From the NCBI RefSeq assembly GCF_002272925.1, contig NZ_MLAR01000001.1, positions 210,366 through 274,365 of the forward strand: a stretch of 64,000 bases of DNA, written 5' to 3'. The translations under genes and the position numbers were made by a program. Below are positions 27,466-35,683 of this stretch, in pieces. How positions within the stretch are numbered: the stretch's first letter is position 1; the number at the start of each line of letters is the position of its first letter. Under the pieces are notes generated by a model that was not told the origin of the DNA, searched no databases, and worked only from the letters and a program-made list of their open reading frames with translations. This DNA is from Helicobacter sp. 13S00401-1. GTDB lineage: Bacteria > Campylobacterota > Campylobacteria > Campylobacterales > Helicobacteraceae.

Positions 27466-29409
27466 ATGGCTAAAAGAATCAAACCAGAATCAAAAGCAGA
27501 AGTTGATGTATTACTAGATGAGATAAGAGATCAAGAAGAAGAGTTAAAAGAAACTAAAGATAGTGAAACAAAACTAAGTGTGGATGAGAGACTAGAAAAG
27601 ATATTTAATGAGGCTAAAGATAAGTTTATATCTTATGAGGCCATAGCACAAACTATAGAATCTAATCCCGACAAAGCCCTAGTAAAAAAGATAAACTCCC
27701 TTTGTAAAAAGTACAAAAAAAAGCTTATATCAAGCTCAGAGCTAGCTAAAAACCAAAACGCAGCTGATAAGATAAAACAAGAAAAAGAAAGACAAAAGTT
27801 TATAAACGAAAGTGCACAAGAAGAGTTTGACTTTATGCGTGAAAAAGAGCTTTCTGAGTGGAGTAGAAGTGATAGTCCAGTTAGGATGTATCTACGCGAG
27901 ATGGGTGCTGAAAGACTACTAACCAAGGAAGAAGAAGTTGTTTTAAGCAAGCAAATTGAGCTTGGAGAAGACATCATTATAGATGCGATTTGCTCAGTCC
28001 CTTATCTAATAGACTTTATCCATGATTATGAAAGCCCTTTGCTAAAACGTGAAAGACGTGTAAAAGAGCTTTTTAAAAGTTTTGAAGATAGTAAGAGTGA
28101 TGGCGATGACTACGATGATGATATAGAAGCAGAAGAGGGTGCTGAAGAGCAAGTAACATCTAAGAAAGAAAAAGAGAGAGTAGAAAAAGTAAAAGAAGGT
28201 TTTAGTGCGCTAGAAAAAGCAAAACTAGAATGGCTAGAAGTCTTAGAAGCTGAGGTTGAAGAAGATAAAGATAAGCAGCTTTTACACTTTTTAACACTTG
28301 CTAAGAAGAAACATATCTTAAAGCAGCGTTTACTTGATCTAGGACCAACATCTAAGCTTATAAATGAACTTACAAAAGCTATGGAAAACAGCCTTAAAAA
28401 TGATAAAGAGGGCTTTGAGCAAGAGAAAAAAAGACTTGAATATAAGCTACCACTTTTTAATGATACTTTGAGAGAAAACCACGAAAAGATTCTAGAAAAT
28501 ATAGTTGAGATGAGTAGGGAAGATATAGTGGCAAGCGTGCCAGAAACTACTATGGTTAGTGTTTATATGGACTTAAAAAAGCTTTATCAAACTAAAAAAG
28601 CTAGTGAAGGAGACTTTAACTTAGACCCTGCAAAGCTAAAAGAGATTTTAGAACAGATTAACCGTGGAAAGATGATATCTGATAGGGCTAAAACTCAGAT
28701 GGCAAAAAGCAATCTTCGCCTTGTAGTTAGCATCGCAAAACGTTATACAAATAGAGGCTTACCGTTTTTAGATCTAATCCAAGAAGGTAACATAGGTCTT
28801 ATGAAGGCTGTTGATAAGTTTGAGTATCAAAAAGAGTATAAGTTTAGTACCTATGCTACTTGGTGGATAAAGCAAGCTATCTCTAGATCCATTGCTGATC
28901 AAGCGCGCACTATTAGGATTCCAATACATATGATAGATACTATCAATAAGATAAGAAATATCATGCGTAAGTACTCTCAAGAAAATGGTAGAGAGATGGA
29001 TGTAGAAGATATAGCAAAAGAAGTGGGACTTAGTGTAGATAAAGTTAAAAATGTAGTAAAAATCACCCGTGAGCCTATATCTTTAGAAGCCCCTATAGGC
29101 AATGATGATGATGGTAAGTATGGTGATTTTGTAGAAGATAAAACATCTATGAGTCCAATAGATATGATGTTAAAAGAAGACTTAAAAGCACAGATTGAAG
29201 ACATCTTAAGCAACCTTAATGAAAGGGAAAAAACTGTTATAAAAATGCGTTTTGGCCTTTTGCCTGATGAAAGTGACTGCACTTTAGAAGAGATAGGAAA
29301 AGCACTAGAGGTTACAAGAGAGCGCGTTAGACAAATAGAATCTAGTGCTATCAAAAAGCTAAAGCATCCTAGAGTTGGACGAAAACTTAAGTCTTACCTA
29401 GGTGGCTAG
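27466..29409 (+). CDS. rpoD: RNA polymerase sigma-70 factor RpoD
   Basis: The housekeeping sigma factor, 647 residues. Region 1.1 is at the N-terminus, followed by region 1.2 (DSPVRMYLREMGAERLLT, near 140), a long non-conserved acidic insert (about 170-290, DDYDDDIEAEEGAEE), region 2 (SKNLRLVVSIAKRY, YKFSTYATWWIKQAIS, near 430-480), region 3 (PIHMIDTINKI) and region 4 (VTRERVRQIESSAIKKLKHP, near 615). AGAGG ribosome binding site before the ATG at 27466. A TAAAAT-like -10 box (around 27427-27432) lies upstream. Preceded by the GspF-like gene at 83 bases. Confidence 0.97.
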   Translation: MAKRIKPESKAEVDVLLDEIRDQEEELKETKDSETKLSVDERLEKIFNEAKDKFISYEAIAQTIESNPDKALVKKINSLCKKYKKKLISSSELAKNQNAADKIKQEKERQKFINESAQEEFDFMREKELSEWSRSDSPVRMYLREMGAERLLTKEEEVVLSKQIELGEDIIIDAICSVPYLIDFIHDYESPLLKRERRVKELFKSFEDSKSDGDDYDDDIEAEEGAEEQVTSKKEKERVEKVKEGFSALEKAKLEWLEVLEAEVEEDKDKQLLHFLTLAKKKHILKQRLLDLGPTSKLINELTKAMENSLKNDKEGFEQEKKRLEYKLPLFNDTLRENHEKILENIVEMSREDIVASVPETTMVSVYMDLKKLYQTKKASEGDFNLDPAKLKEILEQINRGKMISDRAKTQMAKSNLRLVVSIAKRYTNRGLPFLDLIQEGNIGLMKAVDKFEYQKEYKFSTYATWWIKQAISRSIADQARTIRIPIHMIDTINKIRNIMRKYSQENGREMDVEDIAKEVGLSVDKVKNVVKITREPISLEAPIGNDDDGKYGDFVEDKTSMSPIDMMLKEDLKAQIEDILSNLNEREKTVIKMRFGLLPDESDCTLEEIGKALEVTRERVRQIESSAIKKLKHPRVGRKLKSYLGG

Positions 29410-29420
29410 GGATACTAGCC
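29404..29420 (+). terminator. Weak stem-loop at the rpoD stop
   Basis: A perfect GGCTAG/CTAGCC stem with a 5-base loop overlaps the rpoD stop codon; a second small GCCTT/AAGGC stem follows at 29439-29452. Neither is followed by a T-run, so termination is uncertain. Confidence 0.3.
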
Positions 29421-29591
29421 TAAGAAGCTAAAAGCAGTGCCTTAAAAAAGGCCAAGATTTAAAAGGGAAGGCATGTTAAAGAACAAAAGTCTTTTAAAGG
29501 AGGGCTAATTTGAATCCTAAAAGCTATATCTTAAAAAGTCTTAGACTAGATAGAATTTATAGCTTGACTTTATCTATCTTGCCTTCTATTA

Positions 29592-29604
29592 CCCCCCCCC
29601 CCCC
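29592..29604 (+). repeat. C13 homopolymer tract, phase-variation switch of the first CgtA-like gene
   Basis: Thirteen C in a row. It lies between the TTG start with strong ribosome binding site at 29510 and the rest of the glycosyltransferase reading frame. With 13 C the upstream frame stops at TGA 29630-29632. With 14 (or 11) it would run into the glycosyltransferase. Confidence 0.85.
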
Positions 29605-29628
29605 ACTATCCAACAAAATTTATCATAT

Positions 29629-30582
29629 ATGAAAAATCTTGCCAAAAGAGTATTAAAGGGTAGAACAAGGAAGCTAGTAGGGAACTTTTATCATAAAAGC
29701 CTTTTTTTATACTTCATGTTAAAAAAGGGCTTTTGGCAAAGAAACGTTAAAGGCTTTAGAAAAGTAAAAAAGCCTATAAAACCTTACGCTTTTATAAGAG
29801 TGTGTAATGAGATTCCAACCTTAAAAGCAAGTTTAGAATCTATAGTTTTTTTGGAGCGTGGTGTTATAGTTTATAATGACTGCACTGATGGTAGTGAAGA
29901 AGTAATCTTAGAGTTTTGTAAAAAATATAGTGATTTTAAAGCATATAAGTATCCCCACAAGGTAAAAAGACCATACGCGCCAGGCGAGGTATTTCCAGAA
30001 GGGTATAAAGAACTTTATGAGTACTATAACTTTGCACTAGATAAGATTCCAAAAGATGAGTGGCTTTTAAAGATAGATGTAGATCAAATCTACATGCAAG
30101 ATATAACAGAAGAAAGCTTTAAGCTTATAGAGTATGAAAATGATATAGTTTGCTATCCACGTGTTAACTTGCATGTATTAGATGGTGAAGTCTTAGTTAG
30201 CAAAGACATACCTTTAAGTGATGTAGATGATCACTGGCTTATCTTTAATCACAATCTTTCTTTTAAGATGTGTGCAAATAGCCATGGTGTTATGGAAGTC
30301 CTTGTCCTCCCACACTCTGGCATAAGAGTAAAAAAGTCCTCTATAAACTCCTTTCACTTTCCAGTACTAAAAAAGCAGAGGTTTGTAAGTGATAAAAGTA
30401 AGTTTTTTACTTGGGAAGAGTTTAAAGCTAGGTATAAAGAAGATAGCTCCAAATTAATACGTGGGGGATACACTCCTTTAAGTATGGGTGAAGAGATACT
30501 GGATTTAGATCTTTTTGATGAAAAACTACCAGAGATTTTAGAAAAAATTGACTATCCTTACAAAGACACTAAAGATATTTGA
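29629..30582 (+). CDS. CgtA-like (beta-1,4-N-acetylgalactosaminyltransferase type) LOS glycosyltransferase, phase-variable
   Basis: The 317-residue frame carries the CgtA hallmarks AFIRVCNEIPTLKASLESI, VYNDCTDGSEEVILEFC and DEWLLKIDVDQIY (DxD motif near residue 140). In Campylobacter jejuni this family adds GalNAc to lipooligosaccharide in ganglioside mimicry. The true start is likely TTG 29510 (AAAGGAGGG just upstream). That would give about 357 residues if the C13 tract had 14 C; as sequenced it is out of frame. The N-terminus so predicted (LRLDRIYSLTLS) resembles the start of the next gene (RLELSAFLSGLI), supporting it. The leader frame's TGA overlaps the ATG at 29629 (ATGA), so a truncated protein may still be made. 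Confidence 0.8.
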   Translation: MKNLAKRVLKGRTRKLVGNFYHKSLFLYFMLKKGFWQRNVKGFRKVKKPIKPYAFIRVCNEIPTLKASLESIVFLERGVIVYNDCTDGSEEVILEFCKKYSDFKAYKYPHKVKRPYAPGEVFPEGYKELYEYYNFALDKIPKDEWLLKIDVDQIYMQDITEESFKLIEYENDIVCYPRVNLHVLDGEVLVSKDIPLSDVDDHWLIFNHNLSFKMCANSHGVMEVLVLPHSGIRVKKSSINSFHFPVLKKQRFVSDKSKFFTWEEFKARYKEDSSKLIRGGYTPLSMGEEILDLDLFDEKLPEILEKIDYPYKDTKDI

Positions 30583-30619
30583 TGTTAGGGCTTATGTAAA
30601 AGTAGAAAGGAAAGAAGTT

Positions 30620-31597
30620 GTGCGGTTAGAATTAAGTGCGTTTCTTAGTGGCCTTATCCCTTCTTTTTCTTATAAAAACTTCTTTATAACAAGTTTTGCT
30701 AAAAAAGTCCTAAAAGATAGGCTAAAAGAGGTGGCAATATGGGGTTGTGCTAGGACTTATGATCTATCTTTTAAGCTTAGATTAAAAGGCTTTAGAAAAG
30801 TAAAAAAGCCTATAAAACCTTACGCTTTTATAAGAGTGTGTAATGAGATTCCAACTTTAAAAGTAAGCCTAGAAAGCATAGCCTTTTTAGAAAGAGGCAT
30901 CATTGCTTATAATGACTGCACTGATGGTAGCAAGGAAGTTATATTAGAGTTTTGCAAGCAACATGAAGGCTTTAAAGCTTATGAGTATCCCTACCATGTA
31001 AAGCCTATCAAGCAAGAAGGACGGAGTTTTGGTAAAGACTATAAAGAACTTTATGAGTACTATAACTTTGCACTAGACAAGATTCCAAAAGATGAGTGGC
31101 TTTTGAAAATTGATGTTGACCAGATATACCTTCAAGATATTACAGAAGAGAGCTTTAAGTATGTAGAGTATGAAAATGATATAGTTTTTTACCCACGTGT
31201 GAATTTACATGTGATTGATGATGAAGTCTTAGTTGGTAAAGATGTGCCCTTAAGTGATGTAGATGACCACTGGCTTATCTTTAACCACAACCTTAGTTTT
31301 AAGAAGTTTGTAGATCGCAATTTTGTGATGGAGATTTTAAACTTGCCCCACACTAAGTTAAACTATATAAAGTCTACTATAAACTCCTTTCACTTTCCCT
31401 TCCTAAAAAAGCAAAGATTTACTAGCGATAAAAGTAGGTTTTTAAGTCTTGAAGAGTTTAAAGATAGATATAAAAATGATAGAGCTTCTATAGTCGCAGA
31501 TAATCATTTGCCAGTTAGAAAAGGAGAGTTATTAAACCTAGAGCTTTTTGATGAAAAACTGCCAGAGGTGTTAAAAAAGCTTAAGTTTAACCCTTAA
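30620..31597 (+). CDS. CgtA-like LOS glycosyltransferase, second tandem copy
   Basis: Paralog of the preceding gene: AFIRVCNEIPTLKVSLESI, AYNDCTDGSKEVILEFCKQ, DEWLLKIDVDQIYL and DVDDHWLIFNHNLSFK are almost the same, while the C-terminal third diverges. I start at GTG 30620 (GGAAAG a few bases upstream), giving about 325 residues beginning RLELSAFLSGLIPS. An earlier in-frame start at 30548 would overlap the first gene. There is no homopolymer here, so this copy appears constitutively in frame. It ends 7 bases before the convergent GT4-like gene, so read-through is likely unless terminated further on. Confidence 0.82.
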   Translation: MRLELSAFLSGLIPSFSYKNFFITSFAKKVLKDRLKEVAIWGCARTYDLSFKLRLKGFRKVKKPIKPYAFIRVCNEIPTLKVSLESIAFLERGIIAYNDCTDGSKEVILEFCKQHEGFKAYEYPYHVKPIKQEGRSFGKDYKELYEYYNFALDKIPKDEWLLKIDVDQIYLQDITEESFKYVEYENDIVFYPRVNLHVIDDEVLVGKDVPLSDVDDHWLIFNHNLSFKKFVDRNFVMEILNLPHTKLNYIKSTINSFHFPFLKKQRFTSDKSRFLSLEEFKDRYKNDRASIVADNHLPVRKGELLNLELFDEKLPEVLKKLKFNP

Positions 31598-31604
31598 AAT
31601 TGAA

Positions 31605-32877
31605 TTAGGCGCCTAAAAGCTCTAGCCAAAGCTTTAAAATCTTGCTTTCTTCAAACCTTTCTAAAAAGATCTCTTTAGATCTTGCTCCAAAAGCACGCCT
31701 TAAGGCTATATAACTACTTAGCTTATCTATAGCTTTTATAAGACTTGCTTCATCTCCATTTTTTATCAAAAAGCCATTTTTGGAATCTTCTATGCAGTCT
31801 CTTGGTCCTGTAGGAACATCATAGGCTATTATAGGTAGTCCATAAGAAAGTGCTTCTAGTAAGACCATAGGAAGTCCTTCAAAAAAAGATGTCATTACAA
31901 AGATGCTTGAGTTTTTATAGTAGTAGCCAGTGTTTTGTGTGTAGCCAGTTATGCTGGCATTTAGACTATTTTGCGTTATAAAGTTTTGAAGCTCTTCTTT
32001 TTGTTCTCCATCTCCAACTAAAGTTAGATGAAAGCCTTGTTTGGTTTTGCTAAATGCTTCTAGTAGTCTTAGGATTCCTTTTTGTTGGGTTAAGCGCCCT
32101 ACAAAGATAAGATTTTTACTTTCATATGTGCTTATCGTTTTAGGATCTTTTGCAAAGTTAGGTATGACTTTTATATATTTTAAATGCTTATTCCATTGCT
32201 CATATTCATGATATGTCAGCAAGACTAAAGTGTCATAGTTTTTCATGTTAGAGTGATATAAAAGTTCAAAGTGACCATGTATACACTTGATAGTAAAAAG
32301 TTTCTTTTGTGTTTTTTTAAGTAAGCTCTCCCAGTAAGAATCTATTAAAACATCTATGTTTTCATGTTCACATATACTTATAATCTTATCTCGCCTCATA
32401 TCTTGCTCTAAGGCTGTATCAAGGTCATCTTTATGCGTTTTAACTAGCCTTGCTAGCTTAGAGCAAAAAGGAAGTTTGCTTAGTATCTTAGAGGTAAGAA
32501 GATAAAGGCTTGGATATATGTAGTTTTTTGTAGGATAGTTTTTAAGATAGAGTAGTTTTTGTGGCTTTAAGATCCTAGTTAGCTTATAGGCTAACCCCCC
32601 CCCCCCCGATTCTAGTAGTAGAGATAGCTTGGCTAGTTGTATTAGCAGCATTTACTAAAAGTGGTGTTTTTATAGTAACTTCATCATCGCTTAAGATATA
32701 AGTTTTAAAAGGTATGTTTTTTAGTTTGTTTTTGTTAGTGGCTTGAAGAGTTATAAGGGTTATATCTAAGCCCTTAGCCTTAAGGCCATAGGCTAGGTTA
32801 AGACTAGTTGTTTCAACACCACCAAAGGTAGTGATGTCATAGAGTAAGATTGCAACACGTTTTGCTTTTCCTTGCAT
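31605..32877 (-). CDS. GT4-family glycosyltransferase, phase-variable and out of frame (G13 tract)
   Basis: Two overlapping frames make one gene. The first (ATG 32877, 97 codons) has the GT4 N-terminus LLYDITTFGGVETTSLNLAYG and stops just after a glycine run. The second holds the acceptor and donor parts: FVGRLTQQKGILRLLEAF, FFEGLPMVLLEALSYGLPII and PTGPRDCIEDSKNGFLI, the usual retaining glycosyltransferase ending. The G13 tract (C13 on plus, 32595-32607) separates them. With 12 G the frames join to about 423 residues. So this gene is switched off in this sequence. Sugar specificity unknown. Probably LOS or capsule synthesis with its CgtA-like neighbours. Confidence 0.8.
32595..32607 (-). repeat. 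G13 (C13 on plus strand) phase-variation tract in the GT4-like gene
   Basis: Thirteen consecutive C on the plus strand. Codons 91-94 of the gene are GGG, with one leftover G shifting the frame. Removing one base restores GGGG-LAYKLTR in the downstream frame. Confidence 0.88.
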
Positions 32878-32922
32878 AGCCTTAACTCTAATGTTGTATC
32901 ATCCCTTGGCTAGTGTGTCTAC

Positions 32923-34722
32923 TTACTTTTTCTTACGTTTTCTTTCGTTTGGATCTAGGAATTTTTTGCGGACTCTAATATTTATCGGCGTTACTTCTAG
33001 TATCTCATCATCTTCTATCCACTCTAAAGCACGCTCTAAGTTTACATCACGAGGAGTAGTTAGCTTAACAGCATCATCACTACCACTAGCCCTCATATTA
33101 GTTAAGTGTTTTGCTTTTATAGGGTTTACATCAAGGTCATTATCCCTGCTATGTTCGCCTATAACCATACCTACATAAACCTTAGTGCCAGCCCCTACAA
33201 AAAGAGTGCCTCTTTCTTGTATGTTAAAAAGACTAAAAGCAGTAGTATCACCATTTTCCATACTTACAAGTGCGCCGTTCTTTCGACTTTCAACACTGCC
33301 GCTAAACTCTCTAAACTCTAAAAAGCTGTGGTTCATTATCCCTTCGCCTTTAGTGTCGGTTAAAAACTCAGATCTATAGCCTATGATTCCACGTGCGGGG
33401 ATTTCAAACTCTAATCTCGTATAGCCATCATTCATAGGGTTCATAAACTTCATCTCAGCCTTTCTCTTGCCAAGTTTTTCTATAACTGCCCCACTATAAT
33501 CTTGTGGCGTGTCAATCACAAGATGTTCAAAAGGTTCTAACTTTTTACCATCTTCAACTTTGACTATAACCTCAGGACGAGAGATACTAAACTCAAAGCC
33601 TTCACGTCTAAGATTTTCAGCCAAGATAGTTATTTGAAGCTCGCCTCTTCCACTTACTTTAAAGCGTCCTTCACCCATCTCTTCACACTTCATGGCTATA
33701 TTAGTTTGCATCTCTTTAAGCAAGCGCTCTTTTATCTTATTAGCCGTTACGTGCTTGCCCTCTAAACCTGCTAGTGGACTATCATTAACTGCGAAGTAAA
33801 CACTCATAGTAGGTTCTTCTAAGTGCATAGGATCTAGTGGCATAGGATTAGCTGGGTCTACTAGGCTATCTCCAACATCTACAGTGCCAAACCCAGCGAT
33901 TGCCACTATATCGCCAGCCTTAGCTTCTTCTATCTCCATCCTAGCTAAACCATAAAATCCTATAAGTTTAGTTATACGTCCTGTTTCTTTTTCGCCATTA
34001 CCCTTAGCTAGCATAACAGTTTGGCCTTTTTTTATCACACCGTTAAAGACACGCGCTATACCGATCTTTCCTACATAGTTATCATAATCAAGTGTGAAAA
34101 CTTGCATTTGAAGTGGGTTTGCTTCATCACCACTAGGAAGTGGCACGTACTCTAAAATGGCATCAAAAAGTGGCTCAAGATTCTTTTTTTCATCACCTAG
34201 ATTTTTTATAGCGTAACCATCGCGCGCTGCAGCATAGATGACTGGGAAGTCAAGCTGGTTATCATTAGCACCCATAGCAACAAAGAGATCAAAAACTTCA
34301 TCTACTACGCGATCTGGTTGGGCTGCTGGCTTATCTATCTTATTTACTACAACTATAGGTCTTATGCCAAAACTTAAAGCCTTTTTAACAACAAACTTAG
34401 TTTGGGGCATAACGCCTTCTTGGGCATCAACTAGTAATAAAACCCCATCTACCATCTTTAATACACGCTCTACCTCGCCGCCAAAGTCAGCATGCCCGGG
34501 AGTGTCTATGATGTTTATCTTTGTGTTTTTATAATTAATGGCTGTGTTTTTAGAAAGGATAGTTATACCTCTTTCTTTTTCTAAGTCGTTACTATCCATG
34601 GCGCGTTCATTTACTTGCTCATGATCACTAAAGGTGCCTGACTGGCTTAAAAGACCATCAACTAAGGTAGTTTTTCCGTGGTCTACGTGGGCTATTACTG
34701 CTATGTTTCTGATATTTTGCAT
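32923..34722 (-). CDS. typA: Ribosome-binding GTPase TypA/BipA
   Basis: A translational GTPase of the EF-G family involved in stress and ribosome assembly. 599 residues, full length. GTPase motifs [15 protein letters not shown] (G1), ITILSKNT (G2), [16 protein letters not shown] (G3), [11 protein letters not shown] (G4) are all present. Further domains show [21 protein letters not shown], and the C-terminal BipA-specific [21 protein letters not shown] 45-base gap separates it from the GT4-like gene on the same strand. Upstream ribE is also on the minus strand, 72 bases away. Confidence 0.97.
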   Translation of the reverse strand: MQNIRNIAVIAHVDHGKTTLVDGLLSQSGTFSDHEQVNERAMDSNDLEKERGITILSKNTAINYKNTKINIIDTPGHADFGGEVERVLKMVDGVLLLVDAQEGVMPQTKFVVKKALSFGIRPIVVVNKIDKPAAQPDRVVDEVFDLFVAMGANDNQLDFPVIYAAARDGYAIKNLGDEKKNLEPLFDAILEYVPLPSGDEANPLQMQVFTLDYDNYVGKIGIARVFNGVIKKGQTVMLAKGNGEKETGRITKLIGFYGLARMEIEEAKAGDIVAIAGFGTVDVGDSLVDPANPMPLDPMHLEEPTMSVYFAVNDSPLAGLEGKHVTANKIKERLLKEMQTNIAMKCEEMGEGRFKVSGRGELQITILAENLRREGFEFSISRPEVIVKVEDGKKLEPFEHLVIDTPQDYSGAVIEKLGKRKAEMKFMNPMNDGYTRLEFEIPARGIIGYRSEFLTDTKGEGIMNHSFLEFREFSGSVESRKNGALVSMENGDTTAFSLFNIQERGTLFVGAGTKVYVGMVIGEHSRDNDLDVNPIKAKHLTNMRASGSDDAVKLTTPRDVNLERALEWIEDDEILEVTPINIRVRKKFLDPNERKRKKK

Positions 34723-34794
34723 ATTCTCTCTTTGTGAAATGATTATTATTTTGTTGATTCTAACATATTACATCTTGTGTTTGGAGGTTAGCTG

Positions 34795-35427
34795 TTAGTA
34801 ACCTAGCGTCATTAAATCCTTCATAAGCCAGTCATCTTGGCTAGCTTTAGCGTTTTTACTAGATTCCATACCTTTTATGACGTTATAAACACTTCTTGCT
34901 ATCATGTCTGTTTCTATGTTTACCTTTCTGCTTACTTTGTAGGTGTGAAAGAGAGTGTTTTCCATAGTATGGGGGATTAAGATAAGACTAAAATAAGAAT
35001 CTTCAACACTGCCTATAGTAAGCGAGATTCCATCTATAGTAATGCTGCCTTTTGGATAGATTAAAGGAAGGGCTTTTTTACTAACACTTATTTTAAAGAT
35101 AGTATCTTTATTGTGCTTAGTTATGGAATCTAAGCGCCCGCTAAAATCTATATGCCCTTGTACTATGTGACCATGAAGGCCATCACTTAGCTTTAAAGCA
35201 GGCTCAAGGTGCACTTTTCCTTTTAGATTTTCTTTAGCTATGAGGCTAGAAGTTTCAGTGCTTAAAAGCATATTAAAGCCTCCGCTAAAAACTTTTATGA
35301 CAGTTAAGCAAGCTCCATTAACTGCTATACTATCTCCGACTTCTGCTTTTAGCGTGCTTTTAAGGCTTAATATCTCGCTATCAAAGCTTATAACCTCGCC
35401 TATATCTCTAACTAGTCCACTAAACAT
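34795..35427 (-). CDS. ribE: Riboflavin synthase alpha subunit
   Basis: Dismutates two molecules of 6,7-dimethyl-8-ribityllumazine to make riboflavin. The 210-residue protein has two lumazine-binding repeats: MFSGLVRDIGEV with SIAVNGACLTVI and, at the centre, KVHLEPALKLSDGLHGHIVQGHID with SITIDGISLTIGSV. The GHIVQGHID between repeats is diagnostic. The C-terminal 30 residues (ASQDDWLMKDLMTLGY) extend past the minimal fold. No riboswitch was recognised upstream. Confidence 0.93.
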   Translation of the reverse strand: MFSGLVRDIGEVISFDSEILSLKSTLKAEVGDSIAVNGACLTVIKVFSGGFNMLLSTETSSLIAKENLKGKVHLEPALKLSDGLHGHIVQGHIDFSGRLDSITKHNKDTIFKISVSKKALPLIYPKGSITIDGISLTIGSVEDSYFSLILIPHTMENTLFHTYKVSRKVNIETDMIARSVYNVIKGMESSKNAKASQDDWLMKDLMTLGY

Positions 35428-35616
35428 ATCTTTTGCCCTTTGGGTTTGGTTTATAGAAATTGTACTTTTATTTCTTATAAGAGTGGGTTAACATAATAAA
35501 GTTAATATAAAATTAATATCTTAATGATATCTCTTGACTTTTTAAAAGTTAGCTTAGTAGACTTATAAGAGAGGATACTAAAGTTCATATACCTTAAACT
35601 TTTATAAATCCTAGGA

Positions 35617-35660
35617 ATGCGGAGGGGCAGATTTTTTAAACTATCTCACTTAAGATAGTT
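35617..35660 (+). promoter_or_regulatory. Possible leader ORF and hairpin before the autotransporter gene
   Basis: A small frame from ATG 35617 encodes MRRGRFFKLSHLR and stops at 35656-35658. An 8-bp perfect dyad (AACTATCT 35639-35646, AGATAGTT 35653-35660, 6-base loop) overlaps its end. The distance to the autotransporter start at 35684 would permit translational attenuation, but this is speculative. Confidence 0.3.
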
Positions 35661-35683
35661 AGTACTAAAAAGTAGATAGTAAG

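Noticed and set aside
30548..30619. Start of the second CgtA-like gene at 30548
   Set aside because: Would overlap the first gene's end and adds residues unlike the paralog; GTG 30620 fits better.
32651..32651. Separate gene starting at ATG 32651 for the GT4-like C-terminus
   Set aside because: The first 19 residues read through the G tract in a different frame; homology begins only after the tract, so it is the second part of one gene.
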